Part shown: positions 43,033-50,718 of the stretch, piece after piece
Numbering within the stretch: position 1 is the stretch's first letter
Layout of the letters: each line of letters begins with the position of its first letter
DNA from: Caryophanales bacterium UBA1188
GTDB lineage: Bacteria; Bacillota_I; Bacilli_A; Izemoplasmatales; UBA1188
DNA length: 64,000 nt
Assembly: GCA_002310135.1 (NCBI GenBank)
Contig: DBYK01000001.1
Location: 403,712 to 467,711 of the forward strand
Direction: 5' to 3'
Translations under genes and position numbers: made by a program
The notes under the pieces: model-generated
The model's database searches: none
What the model saw: only the letters and a program-made list of their open reading frames with translations
What the model was told of the DNA's origin: nothing

Positions 43033-43233
43033 CTATTTAGAATCTTCTTTTTCTTTCTTTTCTTTAACTTCTACTACTTTTTCGCCGTTATAGAATCCTT
43101 TTTCATCTACTTGATGGCTAACACGATATTCGCCAGTTTCAGAATCTTTAACTAATGTTGGTTGAGATAGTCCCTTAACACCACGACGGATTCTTTTTAC
43201 AGATTTACTTGTCTTTCTAAATGGAACTGCCAT
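43033..43233 (-). CDS. rpmF: 50S ribosomal protein L32, non-zinc form
   Basis: 66 residues. MAVPFRKTSKSVKRIRRG and the SHQVDEKGFYNGEKVVEVK region match L32. The four zinc cysteines of the C+ form are absent (the YRVSH segment replaces the first pair), so this is a C- L32. A lysine/glutamate-rich tail follows. It is last in queT-yceD-rpmF; yceD-rpmF is a conserved pair. Confidence 0.92.
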   Translation of the reverse strand: MAVPFRKTSKSVKRIRRGVKGLSQPTLVKDSETGEYRVSHQVDEKGFYNGEKVVEVKEKKEKEDSK

Positions 43234-43235
43234 AT

Positions 43236-43694
43236 TTACTCCTTCTCCTCACTCTCAAACAACTCTGAGAACGGATTTTCTTTTTCTAATATTACTTCAT
43301 CATCATTTTGCCAAACAGCGCCTTCTTTGATAACACGAAATGGCATATGAAGAATTATTTCGCCCCAGACTTCTTCATCCAACTCAATAATGTTATTAAT
43401 AATTGGGAAAGAATCATCGTCGGCCACTTTAAAAGTATAAAACAAAATTGTATCAAAATCAACTAAAACTTTTGTAGGTTCAAGTGTAATCGCACATAAT
43501 TGAGTTATAGTTGTAGATATATGAAGATGAAATGAAAACATTTCATTGTTTTTTTCATAAACAAAATAGCCAGATACTTTTGCATCTTCAACATCCACTA
43601 TTTCTTCGTTTATTTTGTTTTTATAAGAGATGATGCCAGAAATAGAATTATCTTTATGATATCTATTTATCAACTCCACTGTTTTGTATTTCAT
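43236..43694 (-). CDS. yceD: YceD family protein (DUF177), 23S rRNA accumulation protein
   Basis: 152 residues. Motifs ITTTITQLCAITLEPTKVLVDF near residue 63 and the acidic C-terminal part (IIELDEEVWGEIILHMPFRVI) fit the DUF177/YceD family, whose members are linked to 23S rRNA levels and nearly always precede rpmF, as here (two-base gap). ATG 43694 follows AGAGG and overlaps the queT 3' end by 32 bases. Confidence 0.88.
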   Translation of the reverse strand: MKYKTVELINRYHKDNSISGIISYKNKINEEIVDVEDAKVSGYFVYEKNNEMFSFHLHISTTITQLCAITLEPTKVLVDFDTILFYTFKVADDDSFPIINNIIELDEEVWGEIILHMPFRVIKEGAVWQNDDEVILEKENPFSELFESEEKE

Positions 43695-44193
43695 TTAATA
43701 AATCCTCTTTTTCACAATCAATTACTCTTAAGAACCCTTTATTTTTACTGAGCATTTTGAAAATAATATATCCAATAATTGATTCTATTATAAACATAGA
43801 GCCCATTACTTGAGCCATAATAATAAAGAAATCCATTTGAACAAAATAATAAATTTCCACAACAACTATGATAGATGTAAGTGTTGGAAATAAGCTTGCG
43901 ATAAATAATTTTTTACCAAGAAATATGATTAGTATTACCGCAATTAGAGTAGATAGTGTACCAAATATTGCATCTACAATCGCAAATTCAGGATTAAAGA
44001 AATTTGCGATAAACACCCCAAGTGTTACACCATATCCATATTTTCTATTGAAGAAAGTTAATAATACTAAACATTCAGATATTCTAAATTGTACAGCTCC
44101 ATATGATAAAGGATAAAGAGCAAGCGTTAGTGCTACATATAAAGCCGCAACTATCGCAACTTTTGCGATATCTTTTAAATATTTTCTTTCCAT
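43663..44193 (-). CDS. queT: QueT family ECF substrate-binding component (queuosine precursor transporter)
   Basis: 176 residues with five or six hydrophobic helices. IAKVAIVAALYVALTLALYPLSYGAVQFRISECLVLL near the N terminus is the QueT signature (split here: GAVQFRISECL near residue 32). QueT is an S component thought to import preQ1/preQ0 for queuosine synthesis, and it would use the shared EcfA1-EcfA2-EcfT module (9931-12531). The preQ1 riboswitch immediately upstream confirms the substrate class. Confidence 0.92.
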   Translation of the reverse strand: MERKYLKDIAKVAIVAALYVALTLALYPLSYGAVQFRISECLVLLTFFNRKYGYGVTLGVFIANFFNPEFAIVDAIFGTLSTLIAVILIIFLGKKLFIASLFPTLTSIIVVVEIYYFVQMDFFIIMAQVMGSMFIIESIIGYIIFKMLSKNKGFLRVIDCEKEDLLNEIQNSGVDK

Positions 44194-44273
44194 AAAAAAT
44201 CTCCCCTTTGGGAGTTAAAAAAATAACCCCTGTTTTTCATTTTAGAAGGAGGTTAGACAAGGAACTCCTTCGA
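44194..44273 (-). ncRNA. PreQ1 riboswitch (class I-like) controlling queT
   Basis: Minus-strand RNA: P1 GAAGGAG/CTCCTTC closes a loop TTCCTTGTCTAAC. The A-rich tail TAAAATGAAAAACAGGGG follows, and CCTTGT in the loop can pair with ACAGGG in the tail, the H-type pseudoknot of preQ1-I aptamers. Downstream, GGGGTTA pairs with TAACTCCC (anti-sequestrator), while the same CTCCC can pair with the Shine-Dalgarno in CTCCCAAAGGGGAG, just before ATTTTTTATG. Ligand binding would occupy ACAGGG and free CTCCC to hide the Shine-Dalgarno (OFF with ligand); the stem plus T6 could also terminate. Confidence 0.85.
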
Positions 44274-44370
44274 CTTATATATTATTATTGATTTTCGTTG
44301 GTTTGTAAAGTAATATTTGAACCATTAAAAGCCCTGTCATAATTTATAATCTAAAAAGACAATATATAAT

Positions 44371-44400
44371 TAAAAAATGGTCTCAAATTGATGAGACCAT
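44371..44400 (-). terminator. Terminator after cysE
   Basis: Minus strand: ATGGTCTCA and TGAGACCAT, 9-bp stem, then six U residues. It ends a few bases beyond the cysE stop. Confidence 0.88.
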
Positions 44401-44407
44401 AAATATA

Positions 44408-45121
44408 TTAATTATTATTTTTTCTTTTTTCTTTTATTATCAATTCTGGTTTACCTATTGTAACTTTCATGAATGGGGGAACATCTTCAGTTAAAAATAC
44501 GTTTGAACCTATTGTAGTATATTCTCCTATCTTTATATCGCCTAATATAGATGCACCAGCATAAATAGTTACATCATTTTCTATACTAGGGTGTCTTTTC
44601 TTTCCTTTTACTTCATCTATATTAGATAAAGAAATTGCCCCAAGCGTTACACCTTGATATAATTTAACATTTTTCTTTATTATAGTGGTTTCACCTATTA
44701 CTATTCCTGTGCCGTGATCAATAAAAAACGGAGATGATATAGTGGCTGATGGATGAATATCAATGCCAGTTAACGAATGTGCTTCTTCTGTGATTATTCT
44801 AGATATTAATTTATAACCTAAAATATTTAACTCATGAGCAATTCTATAATACGTTATAGCTTTAAAACCTGGATATGCAAAAATAACCTCTTCTTTTGAA
44901 TCTATTGCAGGATCAGATAGCATAAAGAAATCTAGGTCTTGAGTTAGACTTTCTTTTATATAACTTATTTTATTAATAAAGCTGTCACATTTGTCTTTAT
45001 CATTATCTATATTTAAAAGAAAAGCATTCTTAATTAATTCAATATTCTCATTAACAAACATATGCTCAATAACTTTGAATAGAAATGATAGATATGCTTC
45101 TTTGTTAATTGTATTTACCAT
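44408..45121 (-). CDS. cysE: Serine O-acetyltransferase
   Basis: 237 residues. N-terminal helical region (with FFMLSDPAIDSKEE, AYPGFKAITYYRIAHEL), then a left-handed beta helix: HSLTGIDIHPSATISSPFFIDHGTGIVIGE with the catalytic His-Asp pair, GVTLGA, and the CoA-binding loop KKRHPSIENDVTIYAGASILG. It makes O-acetylserine from serine and acetyl-CoA. It overlaps cysK by seven bases; the two form the complete cysteine pathway, which can trap sulfide made by AsrABC. Confidence 0.94.
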   Translation of the reverse strand: MVNTINKEAYLSFLFKVIEHMFVNENIELIKNAFLLNIDNDKDKCDSFINKISYIKESLTQDLDFFMLSDPAIDSKEEVIFAYPGFKAITYYRIAHELNILGYKLISRIITEEAHSLTGIDIHPSATISSPFFIDHGTGIVIGETTIIKKNVKLYQGVTLGAISLSNIDEVKGKKRHPSIENDVTIYAGASILGDIKIGEYTTIGSNVFLTEDVPPFMKVTIGKPELIIKEKRKNNN

Positions 45122-45996
45122 GAATATCTATCTCCTTTATCTGGAAAAATTACAACAATATTTTTATTTTTTATATTTTTATTTTTTAAATAATTGATTG
45201 CGCCAACTAAAGCTGCACCACTAGATATTCCAATATCCAACATTTCTTTTTCTCTTATCAATTTAGAATATTTTATCGCATCTTCACTTTTTACAGTTGT
45301 TACATCATCTATTAAATCAAGTCTTAATATAGGCGGTATAAAATTGGCTCCAATGCCTTGTATTTTATGAGAAGATGCAAAACCTTTTGTGATTAATGGT
45401 GATTCTTCTGGTTCAATTCCTATTATTTTAATATTTTTATTCTTTTCTTTAAAATATTTTGAAATTCCACTTATAGTGCCACCAGTACCAATACCTGAAA
45501 ATATATAATCTATGTTTTCAAGCTGATTATCTAATTCTTCTGCAGTAGTTTCATAATGTGCAACAATATTAGCTTGATTATTAAACTGATTTAAAATGAT
45601 AGAATCCTTTATCGTCCTATTTATTCTTAGTGCTTCTTCTTTTGATTCCTTCATTCCACCATCAACTAAAACAAGTTTTGCGCCATAATGTGAAATCATT
45701 TCTCTTCTTTCTTTAGACATGCTTTTAGGCATAACAATTATTACATCTATCTCAAATTCTTTCGAAAAATATGATAATGATATGCCTGTATTACCACTAG
45801 TGGCTTCTATTACTGTAGTCCCTTTTTTTAGAAGACCTTTAAGTCTATAATCATTAAGCATATAATAAACAGCTCTATCTTTAATAGAGCCTGAAGGGTT
45901 TGTGTTTTCTATCTTTGCATAAACTTTGTTGTTTAATTTTAATATTGAATTAAGTTCTTTTAGTTCTTTTAATTCTGTTAATATCCACTTATTCAT
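45115..45996 (-). CDS. cysK: Cysteine synthase (O-acetylserine sulfhydrylase)
   Basis: 293 residues, PLP fold type II. The Schiff-base Lys lies in NPSGSIKDRAVYYML near residue 39; TSGNTGISLSYF near residue 66 and GTGGTISGISKYFKEKN near 171 bind substrate and phosphate; SSGAALVGAINYL near 259 closes the site. The N terminus is shorter than usual (starts at strand 2). There is no Shine-Dalgarno, and the -10 element ends six bases before the ATG, so the mRNA may be leaderless. With cysE it converts sulfide to cysteine. Confidence 0.94.
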   Translation of the reverse strand: MNKWILTELKELKELNSILKLNNKVYAKIENTNPSGSIKDRAVYYMLNDYRLKGLLKKGTTVIEATSGNTGISLSYFSKEFEIDVIIVMPKSMSKERREMISHYGAKLVLVDGGMKESKEEALRINRTIKDSIILNQFNNQANIVAHYETTAEELDNQLENIDYIFSGIGTGGTISGISKYFKEKNKNIKIIGIEPEESPLITKGFASSHKIQGIGANFIPPILRLDLIDDVTTVKSEDAIKYSKLIREKEMLDIGISSGAALVGAINYLKNKNIKNKNIVVIFPDKGDRYSW

Positions 45997-46002
45997 AAAT
46001 CA

Positions 46003-46032
46003 AGAATATCATATAGGTAATTAATTTGTCAA
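46003..46032 (-). promoter_or_regulatory. cysK promoter placed for a leaderless transcript
   Basis: Minus strand: -35 TTGACA (46032-46027), 18 bases, -10 TATTCT (46008-46003). Standard spacing puts +1 at 45997/45996, the A of the cysK ATG. No ribosome-binding site is present. Confidence 0.65.
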
Positions 46033-46283
46033 ACTATGTAATAATACATATTCTCCATTTTTTAACATAAATAGAAGAAAAATCTCAATGTTTAATTTTT
46101 CTTTATATATATCTAGGTTTATTTGCAAATTAAAAACAGTTTTACAAGCAGTTCTACTTCATATTGACATATTAAAAATTAATAAAAGATAGTTTTAGAC
46201 AATATAAACTGATAAGAAAATAATATCAAATTAAAACAGATGATAAAAGGGCACCATCCTTATTCATAGTTGTTTTTATTTTT
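46033..46283. other. Intergenic gap between cysK and the hbd-like gene
   Basis: About 250 AT-rich bases. I see no ORF longer than ~15 codons with a ribosome-binding site, no tRNA and no convincing structured RNA. It separates the cysteine genes from the sulfonate arm and contains only the upstream side of the cysK promoter. Confidence 0.5.
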
Positions 46284-46318
46284 TTAAAAAAATAAGCGTC
46301 TGTTAAAGACGCTTATTT
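46284..46318 (-). terminator. Terminator of the gltS-xsc-ThDP-hbd operon
   Basis: Minus strand: AAATAAGCGTC and GACGCTTATTT, an 11-bp stem with a seven-base loop, followed by TTTT. It lies ~17 bases past the last stop. Confidence 0.9.
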
Positions 46319-46334
46319 CATTAAAAAGGATATC

Positions 46335-47294
46335 TTATTTACTTTTTTCTTTTTTAATTTCCTTTGCAAGCTTTGCGATTTGAAGTACTCGTTCATCTCT
46401 TATAGCTTGTAGTTCGGCTCTATCTACTCCAGTATAATCAAATAGTCCTTTTCCTGATTTTATACCGAGTCTGCCTTCTTGTATCATCTTACCTGCAAGT
46501 TTAGCTGGTTCAGTACTACTATTTAAGAATGGGTAGATAATTTTACCAACACCGTATGCAACATCCCATCCGATATAATCCATGAGTTCAAGTGGGCCTT
46601 CAAAAGGAGCTTTAAGACCTTGGTTTGCACTAAATGCAGTATCAACGTCTTCTTCTGTTACCCAGCCTTGTTCAACCATATAGCTTGCTTCACGAAGTAA
46701 AGCGGCACTTAATCTATTAACGATAAATCCTGGAATATATTGATTTAATACTACAGGAGATTTACCGATTGATTCGATTAAATCTCTCATCTGTTTGATT
46801 AATTCTTTAGATGAATTAGGACCTGCGACTATTTCAACTAGAGGAATAATATATGATGGATTATTGAAATGTGTAATTAAAATTCTTTCTGGATTTTGTA
46901 CAACTGATGATACAACTGCATATACATTCATCGCTGAAGTTGTACTAGTTAGAATTGCATCAGGTGCGCATATTTCGCTTAATTTTGAGAAAACATCAAC
47001 TTTTATTTCTGGTTTTTCAGGTACAGCTTCTACAACTAAATCTGCATCACGAGCATCCATAATATCATTTGAATATTTTAGATTCTTTTCAGTATTTAGC
47101 GCTTCTTCTTCACTGATATATCCAGCGTTTAACAGTGTTTTAATATTTTTAGAAACTAATTTGTTTGCGGTAATTAAAGCTTGTTCGAATGAATCGATTA
47201 CTACTGTGTTATAACCAGCTGCAGCATATGTTTGAGCGATGCCATGGCCCATTGTACCTGCGCCTATAACAGCAATTTTTTTAATTTCTTTCAT
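46335..47294 (-). CDS. 3-hydroxyacyl-CoA dehydrogenase-family NAD-dependent dehydrogenase
   Basis: 319 residues. The NAD-binding Rossmann motif is IGAGTMGHGIAQTYAAAGY at residues 10-28. Catalytic residues of the L-3-hydroxyacyl-CoA dehydrogenase family are all kept: Ser in TSTTSA, His and Glu in THFNNPSYIIPLVEIV (near residues 146-160), and Asn in PGFIVNRL. The P-S-Y-I-I-P-L-V-E form resembles lambda-crystallin/gulonate dehydrogenase relatives that act on free 3-hydroxy acids more than butyryl-CoA enzymes. No thiolase, crotonase or acyl-CoA dehydrogenase is nearby; instead it ends an operon with Xsc. I infer a hydroxysulfonate substrate, e.g. isethionate or sulfolactate; 3-hydroxybutyryl-CoA remains the fallback. 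Confidence 0.75.
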   Translation of the reverse strand: MKEIKKIAVIGAGTMGHGIAQTYAAAGYNTVVIDSFEQALITANKLVSKNIKTLLNAGYISEEEALNTEKNLKYSNDIMDARDADLVVEAVPEKPEIKVDVFSKLSEICAPDAILTSTTSAMNVYAVVSSVVQNPERILITHFNNPSYIIPLVEIVAGPNSSKELIKQMRDLIESIGKSPVVLNQYIPGFIVNRLSAALLREASYMVEQGWVTEEDVDTAFSANQGLKAPFEGPLELMDYIGWDVAYGVGKIIYPFLNSSTEPAKLAGKMIQEGRLGIKSGKGLFDYTGVDRAELQAIRDERVLQIAKLAKEIKKEKSK

Positions 47295-47306
47295 AATTTA
47301 CACCTA

Positions 47307-48962
47307 CTAGAATGCAAATCCTATTTTAACATCTGTGAGTACGTTAACAACTGCTGGTTTGTCTTGTTCTAATGCGCGTTTAATAGCTGGTGCTATATCT
47401 TCTGGATTTCTTACGAACTCTCCATATGCGCCCATAGCCTTAACAACTTCATCATAACGTACTTCGTTTCTTAAATATAAGCCAACGAATTCTTTTTCTT
47501 TAGCACTCTTCTTAGCTTCAGAGTTTTTAATCATTCCCCAACAACTATCGTTTAAGATGATTGTTGTGATTTTGATACCATATTTTAAGCAAGTATCGTA
47601 TTCCATAGCGCCATAACCGAATGCACCATCACCAGTTAATAAGATAACTTTCTTATCAGGATGAGCTAGTGCAGCACTTATAGCATAAGGAACACCTACA
47701 CCTAAAGGACCGAATGATCCATTAGCGATAGTTAAGAGTTGACCAGGACCCATTGCAGGGAGTAACATATTACCCCAAGATGCTGTGTCTCCACCATCGA
47801 TTACTAAGATAGTATCTTTATCAATGAATTTTCTGATTTCTGATACTAATCTAATTGGATGAATTGGAACTTGAGGAGAAACTGCAGCATTTGCGATGAA
47901 ACCCATCATTTGTCCTTGACTATCTTTAAGTTCACCAATCCATTCTTTATGATTGCCTCTTTCAACAAGTGGAATTAATTGTTTTAATACTTCTTTTGCA
48001 TCTCCGACAACACCAACTTGAATATCTAACTGATCAGAGATTGCTGCTTGAGAAATATCAATTCTTACAATAGGAGCTCCTTTAGGGAATGCATCTCTAT
48101 TTAAAGTGTAACCAGTTCTAGTTCCAATTATGATGATACAATCTGAATATTTGATTGCTGCATCACAAACTGGATGTTTGTTAGAACCGATGCAGATAGC
48201 TAGTGGATGAGTATCAGGAACCATTCCTCTACCTGCGTTTCTTGTGAAGATTGGACAATCAACCTTTTCAATAAATTCTGTAAGTTCTTTTTCTGCCTTA
48301 CTAAAATATGCACCTGAACCGGCAATTACTATTGGGCGCTTTGCATTATTAATCATTTTTGCAGCTGCTTCAATATCTTTAGGATTGCCTTGAGGTTTAC
48401 TGTGAACTACCCAAGTGTTTTGGAATTCAACTTTTGATTCATCATATTCTTGGAAGTCCATTTTTTCGCGAGGAACTTCTAGGTAAACTGGACCAGGTCT
48501 ATCACCTAAAGCCTCTGCGATTGCTCTACCGAAGTATTCTGGGATTCTATATCCATCAGGGATTTGACGAGCATGTTTTGTCATACCCTTAACTAAATCC
48601 ATTTGATTGAAATCTTGAAGTTCATTTCTATCAAATTCACTAGTTTTAGCCTTTCCACCAACACATAACAAAGGAACTTGGTTACAATATGCATTCGCAA
48701 TACCTGTTACTAGGTTAGTAAATCCAGGTCCTGCAGTACCGGTACACACACCAACTTCTCTAGCTGTTAGTGCAAAACCTTCTGCCATAAATGCAGCGTT
48801 CATTTCATGACGAACTGAGATAAATTTGATGCCATTTTCATCACAAGATTCAATCATTGGATAGATGTGTCCACCAGGAAGCCCAAAAATATATTTGATT
48901 CCTTCCTTTTTGAACACTTTTTCAATAAGTTGTCCACCGTTTAACTTTGCCAAATCGAACAC
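47307..48962 (-). CDS. Thiamine diphosphate-dependent enzyme of the acetolactate synthase/2-hydroxyacyl lyase superfamily
   Basis: 551 residues with the three-domain ThDP fold. The catalytic Glu is in SVRHEMNAAFMAEG (near residue 51), TGTAGPGFTNLVTGIANAY lies near 74, a central Rossmann domain follows, and the ThDP/Mg site is LTGDGAFGYGAMEYDTCLKY ... NDSCWG near residues 450-478. It is not Xsc (the PRDYFYG marker is absent; it has VPREKMD) and lacks an acetolactate synthase small-subunit partner. It sits seven bases after xsc and twelve before the dehydrogenase gene. By context it may be a sulfopyruvate-decarboxylase-like enzyme fused into one chain, or another lyase feeding Xsc; this is inference. 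Confidence 0.75.
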   Translation of the reverse strand: MFDLAKLNGGQLIEKVFKKEGIKYIFGLPGGHIYPMIESCDENGIKFISVRHEMNAAFMAEGFALTAREVGVCTGTAGPGFTNLVTGIANAYCNQVPLLCVGGKAKTSEFDRNELQDFNQMDLVKGMTKHARQIPDGYRIPEYFGRAIAEALGDRPGPVYLEVPREKMDFQEYDESKVEFQNTWVVHSKPQGNPKDIEAAAKMINNAKRPIVIAGSGAYFSKAEKELTEFIEKVDCPIFTRNAGRGMVPDTHPLAICIGSNKHPVCDAAIKYSDCIIIIGTRTGYTLNRDAFPKGAPIVRIDISQAAISDQLDIQVGVVGDAKEVLKQLIPLVERGNHKEWIGELKDSQGQMMGFIANAAVSPQVPIHPIRLVSEIRKFIDKDTILVIDGGDTASWGNMLLPAMGPGQLLTIANGSFGPLGVGVPYAISAALAHPDKKVILLTGDGAFGYGAMEYDTCLKYGIKITTIILNDSCWGMIKNSEAKKSAKEKEFVGLYLRNEVRYDEVVKAMGAYGEFVRNPEDIAPAIKRALEQDKPAVVNVLTDVKIGFAF

Positions 48963-48969
48963 CTCCTTT

Positions 48970-50703
48970 TTACCAATTGTGGTAATCTAATTCTTTATAT
49001 TTGTCTAAATGTCTCACTGGAAGACTTAATGCATCTTTTCTAAATGGTGGAGCTAAGAGAGTTCCATCAACTTCAAATTGAATTACTGCTGGTTTACCAG
49101 ATGATATTGCTTTAAGCACTGTTTGTGCTACATCTTCTGGCTTATCAACGAAATATCCTTCTGCGCCCATTGCTTTCGCAACTGAAGCGAAGTTAGGTGC
49201 TTCAATGTCTACACCAACGAATCTATTGTTGTAGAAATCGATTTGGTTCTTCTTTTCTGCTCCCCATTCTGTGTTGTGGAATACACATGATACTACTGGT
49301 ATATTCTCTTGTACTGCAGTTGATACTTCATGAAGGCTCATACCCCATGCACCATCACCAACTATGTTGATTACTGGGCAATCTGGACGAGCTATTTTAG
49401 CACCTAATGCTGCAGGATATGAGAATCCTGTATTACCAAATGTTAAAGCTGCAATATGCTTTTTACCTTCATTGAATGTGAAATAGCTGTTTGCTGTAGA
49501 TGCAACATTACCTATATCTGTACATACGATAGTACCTTCAGGTATTGCTTTTGAAATCTCATATAGAACTCTTCTTGGATTCATTGGTTTGCCAGGCATC
49601 ATTGCTAAATCATATATTTCTTTTTCAAATAAGGCAACTTCTTCCTTGATGTGTTTAATTCTTTCTAAATCTGGTTTCTTCTTGCCACATTCTTCTTTTA
49701 AGATCTTATATAGTTCCTTAGATGCTTCTTTTGCATCACCAATAATACCAACTTCTACTGGGTGAGTTCTTGCGATATTATTAGGATTAATATCGATTTG
49801 AATAATCTTTGCAGTTTCAGGGAAATAGTCGATATCGTATTGTGGTAATGTGCCAAATACTGATAATCTTGTTCCTATTGCTAAAACAACATCTGATTCA
49901 CTTAATAATTTCATAGCTGCTTTAGAGCCCATGTATCCAATTGGACCACACCATAATTCGTGTTTTCTTGGGAAAGCATCGTTATGAAGATATGTCATCG
50001 CTACTGGTGCTGTTAATAATTCAGCGATTTTAGCGACTACATCTTGAGCATTAGTGTCAACTACACCTCTACCAGAAATGATAACTGGTTTTTTTGCTTT
50101 AGAAAGTAGCTTAGCTGCTTTCTTGAGTAGATCAAGTGACCCACAACCTCTATCATCAACTCTATATTGATGAGGTTCTAGAATATAGTCCTCTACTTCT
50201 CCATAGAAATAATCTCTTGGAACATCAAGTAACACAGGACCTCTTAGAGAATATGCCATACGGAATGCAGTTCTTGCGCAATCCGCAGCACGTGCTGGAT
50301 GTGGTATTCTAATAGTTGCCTTAGTAACTGCCTTAAATACCGCAACTTGGTCACATTCTTGGAAACCATCCCATCCTACTGATTTTGTTCCTGCTGATGG
50401 TGATATAACTACCATAGGAGTATGTCCCATGTTAGCGGCTGCAACAGATGTAACCATGTTAGTGATGCCAGGACCATTTTGTCCAATAACAACACCTGCT
50501 TTACCTGTTATTCTTGCACATGCATCTTCCATATGAGCTGCACTTTGTTCGTGCCTAACAGGTATAAATCTTATTCCGGCTTTTGGAAATAAATCCAGTA
50601 AATCCATAAATGCGGATCCAACTATACCCGAAACATGATCAATTCCTTCCTTGACTAGAGTTTCGCATATAGCTTCACTCACTGTCATCTTTTGTTTTTT
50701 CAT
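48970..50703 (-). CDS. xsc: Sulfoacetaldehyde acetyltransferase
   Basis: 577 residues. ThDP enzyme that turns sulfoacetaldehyde + phosphate into acetyl phosphate + sulfite. Xsc-specific features: [24 protein letters not shown] near the N terminus ([15 protein letters not shown]), [17 protein letters not shown] with the catalytic Glu, the [10 protein letters not shown] marker near residue 165, ThDP site [20 protein letters not shown], and the C-terminal [19 protein letters not shown], which closely matches known Xsc tails. The acetyl phosphate can give ATP through acetate kinase (not in this window). The sulfite is the substrate of AsrABC encoded nearby on the other strand. Between a GltS-like carrier and the second ThDP enzyme. 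Confidence 0.9.
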   Translation of the reverse strand: MKKQKMTVSEAICETLVKEGIDHVSGIVGSAFMDLLDLFPKAGIRFIPVRHEQSAAHMEDACARITGKAGVVIGQNGPGITNMVTSVAAANMGHTPMVVISPSAGTKSVGWDGFQECDQVAVFKAVTKATIRIPHPARAADCARTAFRMAYSLRGPVLLDVPRDYFYGEVEDYILEPHQYRVDDRGCGSLDLLKKAAKLLSKAKKPVIISGRGVVDTNAQDVVAKIAELLTAPVAMTYLHNDAFPRKHELWCGPIGYMGSKAAMKLLSESDVVLAIGTRLSVFGTLPQYDIDYFPETAKIIQIDINPNNIARTHPVEVGIIGDAKEASKELYKILKEECGKKKPDLERIKHIKEEVALFEKEIYDLAMMPGKPMNPRRVLYEISKAIPEGTIVCTDIGNVASTANSYFTFNEGKKHIAALTFGNTGFSYPAALGAKIARPDCPVINIVGDGAWGMSLHEVSTAVQENIPVVSCVFHNTEWGAEKKNQIDFYNNRFVGVDIEAPNFASVAKAMGAEGYFVDKPEDVAQTVLKAISSGKPAVIQFEVDGTLLAPPFRKDALSLPVRHLDKYKELDYHNW

Positions 50704-50718
50704 TGAATCTCCTTTCTA

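Noticed and set aside
46033..46283. Small ORFs or an sRNA in the 250-base gap
   Set aside because: Only frames under ~15 codons without ribosome-binding sites; no clear promoter-terminator pair for an independent RNA.
46335..47294. Butyrate-pathway hbd within a crotonase/thiolase cluster
   Set aside because: No crotonase, thiolase, bcd or etf genes are near; the operon is with Xsc and a carrier, and the active-site segment is of the free-acid type.
48970..50703. Acetolactate synthase large subunit (ilvB) for the 577-aa ThDP enzyme
   Set aside because: The PRDYFYG motif and the PFRKDAL...PVRHL C terminus are specific to Xsc, and no ilvN/ilvC neighbours exist; adjacency to asrABC fits Xsc.
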